Shown: positions 43,701 to 64,000 of the stretch, in pieces | Layout of the letters: each line of letters starts with the position of its first letter | Numbering within the stretch: position 1 is the stretch's first letter | Assembly: GCA_002778195.1 (NCBI GenBank) | Contig: PCDI01000067.1 | Coordinates: 1 to 64,000 of the forward strand | Length of the DNA: 64,000 nucleotides | Source: Raffaelea ambrosiae | Lineage: Eukaryota > Ascomycota > Sordariomycetes > Ophiostomatales > Ophiostomataceae | Reading direction: 5' to 3' | Notes under the pieces: model-generated | What the model was told of the DNA's origin: nothing | Databases searched by the model: none | Seen by the model: only the letters and a program-made list of their open reading frames with translations | Program-made: the position numbers and the translations under genes

Positions 43701-46700
43701 AGAGTAAGAAGATGAAAAAGTTGTATTTAAGATAGGTAAAAACTTTTGAAGGTAAAAATTTTCTCTCTTACCTTGTTCAACTATATTTCGTTCACAAATT
43801 TCTATAATAGAGAATTTAAAATGTTCTATACCAATTAAACTTAAAAAAACATGAAATTTATTATTGGATTCAGCTTTAATATGATTATTTATTCTTCTTT
43901 TAATAAGAGTAGTTCTACCTATATAATAAATAAGAGGATTATATTTATATTCTATAATATAAATTCCACCTTTAGAACCTCATTCTTTTAAAAATGTAGA
44001 TCTTTCTTCTTCATTACCTAAATTACAAGTAGCTAAGATTAAATTAGAATCAAAAAGAATTACTGGGGCTACCCTATCTTTAAATAAATCTTTTATATAC
44101 AACGAGTGCATATTTTGTAGATCTTTGTCTAATTCTATGTCAATATTTTTAGGTAAAGTAGATTTAGATTCACATAAAAAAGCTGTTTTAGAGAAAAAAC
44201 GTCTAGTGTATACACTGAAATTAATGTTTTTATACGCTAATTTTGAATTGAATTTATTAAGTCTATAAGATACTCCCTTATTAACGTTATAATAAGAATA
44301 TCCTATTGACATTCGAATAGATATGAATATACAATAAACAAAAAGATACTCAATGTAATATAATAATACAATAAAACTTAGTCAGGTCATATTATTTAAG
44401 GTCAATATTCTAATTAAAATCTGGAACCCTACAATAAAATAACCTAAGATCCTGATTGCTTTTAATAAAATGTTTGTTATATTAATTTTAGTCGTTGAAC
44501 ATACATATTTTATCTTTAAAATATAATATATAAACTTAGATAAAATATGTTTCGCTTCAAGTTGACCTTTAAAAAGATGTTCTTGAATTTTAATCAGATT
44601 AAAATTTTTTATTTTCATAAAAAAAGGACTAATTTTTAAATAAATAAATCCCGCTAATAAAATTCCGTATGTTGCTAAAGAAGAAACAGCTAATAAATAA
44701 AATATTCCTAAATTAAAGTCACTTAAAGCTAATCCTGGACCATAAGGTAAAACACCATAAGCTAATAAAGCAAAAACTAGAGTTACAACAGGACCTAAGA
44801 AGAATAAAATCATATTAGCTTGAGTTGGAGCAATAACTTCTTTTAAAAGAAGTTTTAAAGCATCTGCAAATGCCTGTAAAAGTCCGTAATACAAATTCAT
44901 CTCATTTTATCCAATTAAAGGAAAACATATTTACTGCTACCTTTAATACAGGAAAAGTTATGAGACTTTATCCCTAAATAATTGTAACATTAATTACTAA
45001 CTATCCATTTAACAGGTATAATATCTATACCCTGTACTTTTTCAAGTAGGGTCTGACTATATCTTAAGCGTTAACATATTAACACCCATCGCCGTATAGT
45101 CGATGAACTGTATACCGAGTACATAGTACTTGGCACTTGGTTGCGGATTGCCTATTTCCTTTCGTGCATCTATTTTGATTTTACTATACCTCGAGTCATT
45201 ACCTGAGCCGTGTATCAGTTACCTAATACATTTAGTTAAAATAGCTTTAAGAGATTTCCGCAATTTGACGATGTTAGCAAAAGGTTAACTTTTGCCTAGG
45301 CCAAGTAAAGTTTCTTATACCTTACTTAAATTTTTCCTTTATTGGGCTATACTATAGAAATATAATCCTTTATATTCTTTATGAGTATCTAAATATTTAT
45401 TAATTGTTTTAATGCTCATTTTTAGAGGCAGCTAATTTAGATCTATAACTAGGTTTATTATTATTTAATAATGTTAATTTATCATTAATCTTTTCATATA
45501 CCCGTACAGAAACAGTTTCATTAATAGCTTTTTTAATATTATTTAATAATAATTCTTTTTCTGATTGTATTAATTCATGACTAAGTAATAATACTAATTT
45601 TTCATTTTTTAAAGTAGCTAATTTAGTATCTAAATGGTTTAATATAGATCTATGATCTATATCAAAACAGTCGGCAGCTTTTTGTACACTACTAAACATA
45701 TCTATTAACTCTAAAGTTGAAGCATCATAAGCTCACATTTTGCAATTATTAAATTTTCTTAAAGAAGATATTTCCCTTAATTTTTCTAAATCTAAACTGT
45801 TTAATTCAAAACTAAATATGTAATTTCCATTAATACCTACTATGATTCATTTATCTATATGATTAGCGATAACTCCATATCGTACATTCAATAATTTAGC
45901 CACTGCATTTTTAGACTCATGTATATTTTTAACTATATTACCATCTTCTTCTAAAAAATATGTTCAAACTTTTTTAGCTATATTACGATCTAAATCAAAT
46001 CCTACTATTGAATCGCTTATTAGTTTTTCTACGAGTTCAAAAGATTCTATTTTATCAGTTAAAAATAAATTATTTCTAAGGGATACATAAATATTTAAAT
46101 ATATACTTAAAGTTTCTCTACTAATACCATAGTATTTAGATAATTCACTAATACTATTGAATACTTTACAATTAGTATTTAGTTGTCCATTAATATATTC
46201 ATAAAGATAAATATTAATACCTTTATACTTATTATCAATATTTGATTTTATTTGTTTAAGTTTAAGTATTTTGTATAAAGAATCATAAGTTTGAATATTA
46301 TTAAAATTACTTTTAAATATAGTATTTAAAAAAGGTAAATAATTTTGTAAGAAATAATTTTCTCTTTCTATTTGTATATCTATATTACAAATTTCTATCA
46401 CAGAAAATTCGAAGTTATCTCATCCGATTGTTTTAGCAAATGTATGGAATCTATTATTCAAATTAAGATTAAGATGACTTTTAAATCTCTTTTGGAAATC
46501 TTTAGCTCTACCTATATAAAAAATATTAGGATTATTTTTTTTTAAGTAAACATATATATATATTTCTCCTTTACCTTTTAAATCTTAAAAAAAAAAGTAT
46601 TAAAAGTAGTTGAAGATAATAAATCTTTACAGACACTTATTACATTTTCTTTAAAAGGTTTCACAGGAGCTTTCTATTCTTATATAAAGTTTATATAGCT

Positions 46701-46900
46701 TTATCATAACTAGAGCTATAATAAAATCTTCTAAAGGAATATATTTTAAATTTTCGACCTACGGCATTAGGTCCAAGTCTTCTTTGCATACTAGCCATTG
46801 TTTTTCTTTCAGCAACAGTAACATATGCAACAGCAAGTAATGCAGGCACTAACACTAAAACAACCTCTAAAATAGACATTAAAGTAGGAGAGTATAACAT
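40778..46900 (-). CDS. nad1: NADH dehydrogenase subunit 1, three introns
   Basis: Membrane-arm complex I subunit that helps form the quinone site. Exons: 46757-46900, 44648-44891, 42286-42533 and 40778-41212; joined 357 codons (356 aa), the normal size. Key segments: [19 protein letters not shown] in exon 1, [18 protein letters not shown] in exon 2, [15 protein letters not shown] across the end of exon 3, and [14 protein letters not shown] at the start of exon 4. The Trp codon at LLAG|W is split T|GA. It ends [10 protein letters not shown]. Confidence 0.95.
41213..42285 (-). mobile_element. group I intron 3 in nad1
   Basis: It lies between LAEA and ESELV. The 5' core near 42,090-42,250 has GCTGGAATATC, ATCAGCAGG and AAGATATAGTCC. 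Confidence 0.85.
41234..42106 (-). CDS. GIY-YIG homing endonuclease, nad1 intron 3
   Basis: 290 aa, ATG start, intact. Nuclease: [32 protein letters not shown]. Two [21 protein letters not shown]3 motifs precede a NUMOD1-like [17 protein letters not shown]. This tandem of DNA-binding modules is typical of phage-like intron endonucleases. Confidence 0.88.
   Translation of the reverse strand: MKLIKLRSNIGCSLPFKYNHCLNLNMKRCFSSKSLNSDSNPDTGLNPVAILELTELYNKDYIKPYREILHNKSGIYSFFNTVNNKQYIGSAKDLFIRLNEHLNNKKSNVNLQKAFVKYGLDKFHFIVYEYFTYESKILSNKALTDLETRYIQFFEITELYNIKSEAASSIGYEHTEEAKLKMKEFYKDKNNHPMFGKKHTEEALSLISKPGKLNPMFGKKHNEETKKIIALKQSKYENGVGIFDLEDNLLHRFNNNVELAKHLNISKVTVGKYLNKNLVYQNKFKFKPIT
42534..44647 (-). 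mobile_element. group I intron 2 in nad1
   Basis: The Trp codon is split as T|GA by the intron. Core pieces GTTCAACGACTAAAA (near 44,490) and AAGACATAGTCTGAACC (near 42,590) flank the ORF, so the ORF is inserted within the ribozyme. Confidence 0.85.
42708..44312 (-). CDS. GIY-YIG homing endonuclease, long NUMOD array, nad1 intron 2
   Basis: 534 aa, the longest intron ORF here, ATG at 44312, TAA at 42708-42710, with TGA as Trp. Nuclease: [25 protein letters not shown]. The rest carries repeated units built on [14 protein letters not shown]...[13 protein letters not shown] and [14 protein letters not shown], at least three NUMOD-like repeats. The GIY domain is of the same distinct subtype as the nad1 intron 1 ORF (YIGRA/YIGRT). 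Confidence 0.83.
44892..46756 (-). mobile_element. group I intron 1 in nad1
   Basis: It lies between NAVG and YYGLL. Here the ribozyme core (45,055-45,320; CTTAAGATATAGTCA, GTTCATCGACTATA) lies 3' of the ORF, the reverse of the related rnl introns. Confidence 0.85.
45409..46584 (-). CDS. GIY-YIG-type endonuclease, start unclear, nad1 intron 1
   Basis: 392-codon frame ending at 45409, with TGA as Trp. Nuclease-like core: [33 protein letters not shown]-like repeats follow ([32 protein letters not shown]). No ATG occurs before the core. The same frame is open further upstream except for one TAA (46585-46587) beside a run of ten A, so the ORF may have lost its start or the run may be misread. 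Confidence 0.65.
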
Positions 46901-47151
46901 TTATATAAACATATTTTGTATTTTATATTTTCGAAAATAATATAATATATTATATTATAGTCGTTATAAAATAATTTAAGATTATTATTTTAGATTTGAA
47001 CTAAAATTAAAATATTAATAATATTTTTGCTTTACCTTTAAGCTAATAATAATTATAATAATTTATTATTATAATTTATAATATAATTAAAAGACATATT
47101 ACAATATGTTAGTTAAAATATAAATAAAAAAACCAGAACACGCGGATAAAA
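46901..47151. other. spacer between cox1 and nad1
   Basis: 251 AT-rich bases with no gene or obvious structure. Confidence 0.5.
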
Positions 47152-57989
<10,838 letters not shown>

Positions 57990-58124
57990 AGAAATAGATG
58001 ATTTTAAAATAGAATTTTTACTGTTAAAATTTAAAAGATTTTCATGTTTTCTATTAAAACTATAAATAATTAGTATACTAAATAACTAAAAAGTATTAAA
58101 TTATGTAGTACAAAATAAAAAAAA

Positions 58125-58196
58125 ATTCTTATTTTAGATTCGAACTAAAATCTTGGTATTAGAAGTACCTTGCTCTAGCCATTGAGCTAATAAGAA
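58125..58196 (-). tRNA. trnR: tRNA-Arg(UCU)
   Basis: 72-nt cloverleaf with acceptor TTCTTAT/ATAAGAA, T-stem TTTAG/CTAAA and anticodon loop CTTCTAA. It lies directly upstream of cox1. Confidence 0.88.
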
Positions 58197-58213
58197 GATT
58201 ATTACAATTTTAT

Positions 58214-58284
58214 AAGATTATGGAGGAATCGAACCTCAACCTAAAGATCTGCAATCTAAGTGTAAACCTTTTACAACATAATCT
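58214..58284 (-). tRNA. trnC: tRNA-Cys(GCA)
   Basis: 71-nt cloverleaf with acceptor AGATTAT/ATAATCT and anticodon loop TTGCAGA. It lies 17 nt upstream of trnR. Confidence 0.88.
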
Positions 58285-59262
58285 TAATATTATTTATTTA
58301 TTAATATTATAAAAAAAATCAATGTATTGATTAATCAAGAAACAAGTTATATATATCTATCTAAAGATAAAGATTATTGTAATATTGAAGGTTAGACTGT
58401 AAAATCAAACAAATAATTATAATTTGCAATACATCTCTTACTCTTGAATTTTGAGTTGCCCCTCCTAATATCATAGTCAAATCTTGTTTTACATCTTCCA
58501 CAATTGTTATTGTTAATAAGTCTCTGTATACTGAATTCAATAATAAATTATTTCTAATTATTTCGTGTTGTTCATGTATTCTTGTTAATCCTCTTGATAT
58601 ATCTATTAAATTATGAAGCTTATCATTTCTATGTACTGAGGATTAAAATATTCTCTATAATATCTAAATCTAGTTGCAATTACTTTATATTATTCTTTTA
58701 AAGTTAGATTTATATATCTGATAATTATCTCATCTTCAGGTAAACCCTATTAAATATATATTATTCAGATTAAATTTTATTATTACTCTTTTTAAATATA
58801 CTTGGAATTAAAGTATTGTTTATTTATTATAATTCTCTATACTATTCGTCAGAATTTCCAAAATAAAAAGCATATCTTTCCATTATTAATTTTTTTTTCT
58901 TAAAAGGATACACCCCTGAAGGAATAATACCTATTAAACCCAATAGTACCATAAATTAAGGATTTACAACACTACTAGCCTCAGAAAAAAACTCAGCTTC
59001 ATTATCAGGGTTTAAGTTAAGTAATTTAATAATTACCTCTAAACTATTAATATTAAAAAACAAATTAAGGATTAAAGAATATCTATCCCTAATTGTTATA
59101 TAATTTCTTAAAGTATATCTGATAGTTTTATTTTTAAATTAGAAGTAGAATTAAAATTCCTTTTTCCCGAGTTAAAAGACGAATTTAAGTTAAAACCTAA
59201 ATTATTTCTTATTTAATTATTTATAAGATAAAGTGCTTCATCTTTCCTTTGATAACAGATTT
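58285..59262 (-). pseudogene. decayed ORF between cob and trnC, unknown
   Basis: The whole spacer reads as a broken protein on the minus strand in changing frames: NLGFNLNSSFNSGKR near 59,200; NINSLEVIIKLLNLNPDNEA and FMVLLGLIGIIPSGVYP near 59,040-58,890; then IDISRGLTRIHEQHEI and LLTITIVEDVKQDLTMI near 58,600-58,450, ending TAG near 58,361. The pieces have natural composition but many stops and shifts. No family recognised. Confidence 0.4.
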
Positions 59263-62200
59263 TTATTCCTTAAGGTCATTTAAAGTATTTTCTATAATAG
59301 CAAAAAGGGGTAATAAAAATATAAAGTAAGAAAAGTAACTTAAAGCATAAATTTGTCCCATTCCTACAAAAGGAGTTTCAACATGTTTAGATCCTAATCA
59401 ACCCAATGAAATAAATACTGTACCAAAAATATAGAAACCGGCTTTACTAAAAGGTCTAAATTGGAAACCTCTTGATCTACCTAAGTCTGTTAAAGGTAAT
59501 ATTAATAATATTAATAAAGAACCAAACATAGCGATGACCCCTAATAATTTATTAGGTATAGATCTTAATATAGCATAGAAAGGAAGAAGATATCATTCTG
59601 GAACAATAGCTGCAGGTGTTTGCATAGGATTAGCCATTACATAGTTTTCACTATCACCTAAAGCATTTGGCATAAAGAAAACAAAAACACTTAAGACAAA
59701 GAAAAATACAAATATAGTTATTAAATCTTTAAATAAATAATAAGGTGCCATAGATATTCTATCAAAAGTACCAGCTACACCTAAAGGATTACCTGATCCA
59801 GATGTATCATGTAATGCAATTATGTGCATTAAAACTAAAGCTGCAAGTATAAAAGGTAATACAAAATGAAGTGCAAAAAATCTATTTAAAGTTGCATTAT
59901 TTACACTGAAACCTCCTCAAATGACAGTTTAGTTTTATATAATTTTTAATATATATATTTTATATTTTTTCAAATACAATTAGACTATGTCTTGAATTTT
60001 GTTTAATATTATAAAATTCAGGGGTTATCGTGTCAAGCTTATTGTTGGCTTAACTCACTCATTAGTCGTTGAACGTATTTAATTCTATATTAAGCCGAAT
60101 TAAAATCCGCTACAAGTAATTTAATAGCTCGGAGGGTATTGTTTATTAAATGTGCTTGTAATTTTCCCCCTTTGCCTCTAAAAAATAAATTTTATTTCTA
60201 AGGAGCCCATTTTACAGTTTCGGGTAATGTAGTTTATTATAACGCGTTGAATTTTGTAAGTTATTTAATCATTTTAGATATTGAATATATTTTAATCCAA
60301 TTAGGGGGTGTAAACCTTCAAAAGAAAAAAAGTTTATAACTGTTTGTATATCAGTTTTATAACTAACACCAAATTGATTAAAATTATTTGTAGTATCTAT
60401 TTTTCTTTTAGTATTAAATACTAATTTAAAAGCTTCAAATAAATTTGTGTGTATTCTTTGTTTTAATTGAAAACAACCATCGTTATTACTTTTAATAAAA
60501 AAAGAACCTTCTGAGCAAGTAAATCCTACAATTCAATTTTTAAAAAAATGTAATAATGTATAATCATAAGGATTACTAGGTAATTTAAATACATCTTCAA
60601 TTTTATCTTTTGATGGTATTTCATCGAATAATTTAATATCATTTTTAAGAATATACATAGCTAAATTAAATTGACTTACTCTAGTTTCAGTTAAAAAAAA
60701 GATGTTATTATATATTAATAAAGGAAATAAAATTTCTTGTAATTCAGTTCTATTAATTACTAATTTACAACTTGGACTTTTTAGGTCTTTATATACATTT
60801 ATCTTTCCTAGTTTTAAGGTAGAATTAATGTACTCTAAAGTAGAAAGATCTTCTAATTGTAAAGAAATTACTAATTTTATTGTTATAAATCCTTTAGTTG
60901 TTTTAGTTATTTGTATATAACCATCTCCATCTATTAATCCTACTAAAAATCCTAAAAAAGAAGTAGGAATTAATAAATAATCTTTTTTATCTAAAGTTTT
61001 GTTAAATACTTTTAACGCATTTTTATGTATATTACCTACTGTAGGTAATATTGAATATAATATAATAAAACTAATACTTAATACTGTAATATATTTTGTT
61101 GACTCAACAACGTCTTGTCCAATTCAAGGTATAGCACTAATAAGATTAGTAATACAAAAATTACTTTAAGACAACTAAACAAAAAAAACTTAAAAACCAG
61201 AATTTTATCTAGAAACAAAAGAAGAATAAGCTTTTATTCTTTGTATATATTTAGCTACAATTAAACCTTCTTTATTTTTGACGAGTTTCCCGTCATTTAA
61301 TCTTTCTGTTACAGTATAATTACTAATATGTAAAGACTTAGCGCAAGATATACCACTTGTATAATAATTAATAGTACCATTAAAAAAATAAACTTTTATA
61401 ATATATGTAGATCTTATATATTTATTTTCAGAAATAATTTTTACTCTTCCTTCTGAATCTATACTAATTAAAGGAGCCAATTTAATCAATAAATTTAACT
61501 CCAATTTTTCTTTATCATCTAAAGTAGAAAAATTAGGATTAGTAGATAATCTATTATCATTCATGGTATTACTTAATTTTTTCATTAATTCTTTACCTTT
61601 ATCTATCAAATGTTTACCTTGATAAATTAACAAGGCTAATGTTTTAAAATCTAAAAAATCTTTATACTTTTTAGATCTAAACTCTAAAGTTTCTAAATAA
61701 GGAATAAGAATATTACAAACAAAATCAATTTGAGTAATATCCAGTAAAGACACAGCTCTACGGTCTTTATTTCCTTTTTTATCTAAAATATTAATCAATT
61801 TAGTTGTACTACCTAAGAGATAAGAGTGTTCATCTAGTAAGCTTAAAATAAATTGGCGAATACTTAATAAAAATTTTTTATTGATTGTAGTAGTAACAAG
61901 AGAAAAATGAACAGACATATCGCTTTTACTTAGATAAAAGGTTCCATCTCCCTCTAAAAACCCTACTAAGTAATTACCAGTAATATTTATAATATGATCT
62001 TTAGGTAAATTAAAGTTTATTCTTTTAGAGTTCATACCTTCTTTTATATTTATTATACTTGAATATATTTCATCTCTAGCTAATCCATTTCATTTACGAT
62101 TTTTAAACATAAAATATGCTTTTTTAAAATCCAAATAATCTAAATATTTAGTAGTATTTAATGAAAATTTATCAAATAAAGGTATTAATATTATTTCTAT

Positions 62201-62894
62201 TTCATCTAACCGTGAAACAGTAAAAACTATAACATCTCTTTCCATGTTTAATCTACCACAGTTCAACGTATTTTTAATATACTCTAAAACTTTATGGTCA
62301 TCTTTATGCAAATAAATTCTAAAAACAAACTCAAAACCTGATACTTCTTTTTTTTCATTTTTTCTGGTTCTAATTAAAAAATTAGATTCTGCTTCACAAA
62401 GGCCAACAAACCATTCAATAAATTTATTATCGAAGGAAAAAGGTACTTTATGGACTTCATTTTGAGAATTTACTTTATTTAAATTTATATATTTAAGTAA
62501 TATTTTTGTTATATAAAAAAAATCAAAATAAGTTCTTATTTCAAATGATGATATTAAAAAAGTAATACGTTAAACCTTTGTATTTAATTGTAACTAACTG
62601 AAAATTAAATTTAATTACAGTTAAACATTTATCTTAAAGGTAGAGATGCGACCCTCCACTCACTAAATTACTTTAATGGATCGGACTATATCTCCATTTA
62701 ATTTTAGAATATCTTAAAAATAAATGTACTATGCGTAGTCTCTGAAGATTCCTTATTATAAGGCTTTCCTGCTGATTATCTTTTATACATTAAACTAAGA
62801 ACTTCCAGCAATTTATAGTATTTTACTACTGCTATTACTTCGCATGTTTAACTGTAGCACCTCATAAACTCATTTGACCGTAAGGTAGAACATA
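59263..62894 (-). CDS. cob: cytochrome b, 3' part (5' end outside window)
   Basis: Complex III subunit with the heme b ligands. Exons in the window: 62851-62894 (44 nt, [14 protein letters not shown]), 61102-61154 (53 nt, [17 protein letters not shown]) and 59263-59924 ([21 protein letters not shown] to LNDLKE). The codon splits GT|T and T|TC are restored on joining. The last exon has [12 protein letters not shown] and the conserved VPEWYLLPFYAMLRSIPNK. More exons lie beyond 64,000. Confidence 0.95.
59925..61101 (-). mobile_element. group I intron in cob (last)
   Basis: It splits a Phe codon T|TC in DVVE|FIWGG. The core near 59,985-60,200 includes AAGACATAGTC and GTTCAACGACTAATG. Confidence 0.86.
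60212..61101 (-). CDS. LAGLIDADG homing endonuclease in frame with cob exon
   Basis: 296 codons continuing the frame of the 53-nt cob exon to TAA at 60212-60214. Motifs [11 protein letters not shown] and [11 protein letters not shown]. Intact; the core lies 3' of it. Confidence 0.85.
61155..62850 (-). mobile_element. group I intron in cob (middle)
   Basis: It lies between GAT(V) and ITNLIS. The 5' core near 62,690-62,820 has TTGCTGGAAG, ATCAGCAGGAAAGCC and GATATAGTCCGATCC. Confidence 0.85.
61205..62569 (-). CDS. LAGLIDADG homing endonuclease with NUMOD-like tail, cob intron
   Basis: 455-codon open frame, stop at 61205, TGA as Trp; no ATG precedes the first motif, so the start is unknown. 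It is not in frame with the exon. Motifs [11 protein letters not shown] and [11 protein letters not shown]. The tail [18 protein letters not shown] is a NUMOD-like helix-turn-helix. Same subfamily as rnl intron 3. Confidence 0.8.
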
Positions 62895-64000
62895 CTAACT
62901 TACTTATTAGTTAATTATAATAATTTAACTATAAGCTAGAATACCTTTAATTTTGCATATTCTATTAGTTAATTCTAAAAATAAATTTAACTAAAAGTTT
63001 CGACTGTGCATTAAGCAGCATTTCAGCTACCAATTAGTGACCCAGTCTGTCGCGATTATTTAGATAACCGACGATCTATAATTATAAATTTTTTGATCGT
63101 TTTCACTAATCTAGCCAAAATAATAAATTATTAAAAATAATGAATTATTAATTCAATAACCCTGTCAGATTATTTTACTTTAATATTATTTTCCTCTAAA
63201 GGTTAACATAATATTTTAAACTCGTAAGACTATAATTTAAAACGATATACTATTTTAATTCAACTTTTCAAGATTTTAATAATATTTTTTTCTCTGTTTT
63301 TAAAGCTCTTCTAATGGTTTTTTCATTACAATTAACGCTAACCGCTGCTTCTGTTATACTAGGATATTCACCGTAAACAGTATTATTACCAAGATTATAT
63401 AAAATAACAGGACAAGAGTTTTTTTTCATATTAGATAAAGCTTCTTCAGAGAATTTACGCGGAGCTCTATCTAAAGCACTTTCACTCATTCTTTTAATAA
63501 TTTCTTGACTAAAAGTTTTACCTTTATTTAAATTTTTTATAAAAGAACGGCGTTCTTCACTATAATTAGCTTTCATTTTAATTCTATCTACCTCCGTATG
63601 TTTATATCCAAAACTATTACCAGCTTCAGTTAATATATTATAATTAGGTAATAAAGATTTTAAATAAAAATCTTCTAAATCCAATAATTTTTTATTATTT
63701 TCTACATTAACCTTTTCAGGAAATAATTCTAAAATCATAAAAACAAAATTATCTAAACCGTATTTTCTTACGGCTAATTTTACAATTTTACTACCACTTA
63801 AATTAATTAAATGTCTATAAAATCTGGTATAAAATTTACCTGTGGAAGCCGAACCTACGTAATAATCTAAAGTAGATTTATTTAAAATTAAATAAACCCC
63901 ACTTAAATCTTTTAAATCATTCTTAATAGTATCTTTTACATTTTGCTCTTTTAAATCTTCATATAAAAATACAGGATTTAAGTTTTTATCTGCTAAAAAT
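62895..64000 (-). mobile_element. group I intron in cob, cut by window edge
   Basis: It ends in G before TATGTTCTACC. The 3' core at 62,998-63,080 has CGCGACAGACTGGG and TGCACAGTCG. Confidence 0.82.
63268..64000 (-). CDS. GIY-YIG homing endonuclease, cob intron, N-terminus outside window
   Basis: Open to the window edge, stop at 63268. Nuclease: SGVYLILN, YYVGSA, AVRKYGLDNFVFMILELF. Then a NUMOD3 stretch (GYKHTEVDRIKMKA) and NUMOD1-like ITEAAVSVNCNEKTIRRAL. Intact as far as seen. Confidence 0.85.
   Translation of the reverse strand, partial: FLADKNLNPVFLYEDLKEQNVKDTIKNDLKDLSGVYLILNKSTLDYYVGSASTGKFYTRFYRHLINLSGSKIVKLAVRKYGLDNFVFMILELFPEKVNVENNKKLLDLEDFYLKSLLPNYNILTEAGNSFGYKHTEVDRIKMKANYSEERRSFIKNLNKGKTFSQEIIKRMSESALDRAPRKFSEEALSNMKKNSCPVILYNLGNNTVYGEYPSITEAAVSVNCNEKTIRRALKTEKKILLKS

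Overview
This window is part of a large fungal mitochondrial genome. It is very AT-rich, TGA is read as tryptophan (genetic code 4), and every recognisable standard gene lies on the minus strand. Gene content and order fit a filamentous ascomycete (Pezizomycotina). Read along the minus strand the order is cob, trnC, trnR, cox1, nad1, nad4, atp8, atp6, rns, trnY, trnN, cox3, trnK, trnN, trnD/S/W, nad6, trnV/I/S/P, rnl with rps3 in an intron, then a tRNA cluster. The order is close to that of Leotiomycetes, but the class is an inference from gene order and not from a database search.

Layout from low to high coordinates. 1-5.9 kb: tRNA cluster with decayed ORFs and an orphan GIY-YIG pseudogene. 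5.9-6.5 kb: spacer with a decayed ORF. 6.5-19.25 kb: rnl with six group I introns, one of which carries rps3. 19.26-21.34 kb: trnP, S, I, V, then nad6, then trnW, S, D. 21.3-25.7 kb: rearranged region with duplicated tRNAs, decayed coding and two unidentified ORFs that look intact (about 245 and up to 413 codons). 25.66-28.0 kb: cox3, one intron. 28.0-28.5 kb: trnN and trnY with tRNA fragments. 28.47-31.29 kb: rns, one intron. 32.19-37.61 kb: atp6, three introns. 37.69-37.84 kb: atp8. 37.87-40.67 kb: nad4, one intron, its 3' end lost in a 10-N gap. 40.78-46.90 kb: nad1, three introns. 47.15-57.99 kb: cox1, eight introns. 58.1-58.3 kb: trnR and trnC. 58.3-59.26 kb: decayed ORF. 59.26-64 kb: the 3' part of cob, with two complete introns and one cut by the window edge.

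The genes encode core parts of respiratory complexes I (nad1, nad4, nad6), III (cob), IV (cox1, cox3) and ATP synthase (atp6, atp8), plus the mitochondrial rRNAs, one ribosomal protein and tRNAs. I count 26 group I introns, nearly all carrying LAGLIDADG or GIY-YIG homing endonuclease ORFs, so introns and their ORFs take up more of the window than the host genes. For the protein genes, exon joins were derived by requiring a conserved host reading frame, a U at the 5' exon end and a G at the intron end. The spliced lengths are all multiples of three: cox1 528 aa, cox3 269 aa, nad1 356 aa, atp6 263 aa.

Most notable points: two consecutive 11-nt microexons in cox1; families of near-identical ribozyme cores that carry different endonuclease types at different sites; several endonuclease ORFs caught in decay; and a cox3-trnD region holding two unidentified membrane-anchored, glycine-rich ORFs among duplicated tRNAs. 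ORF callers using the standard code cut many of these genes at TGA codons, so most single fragments are parts of longer frames.
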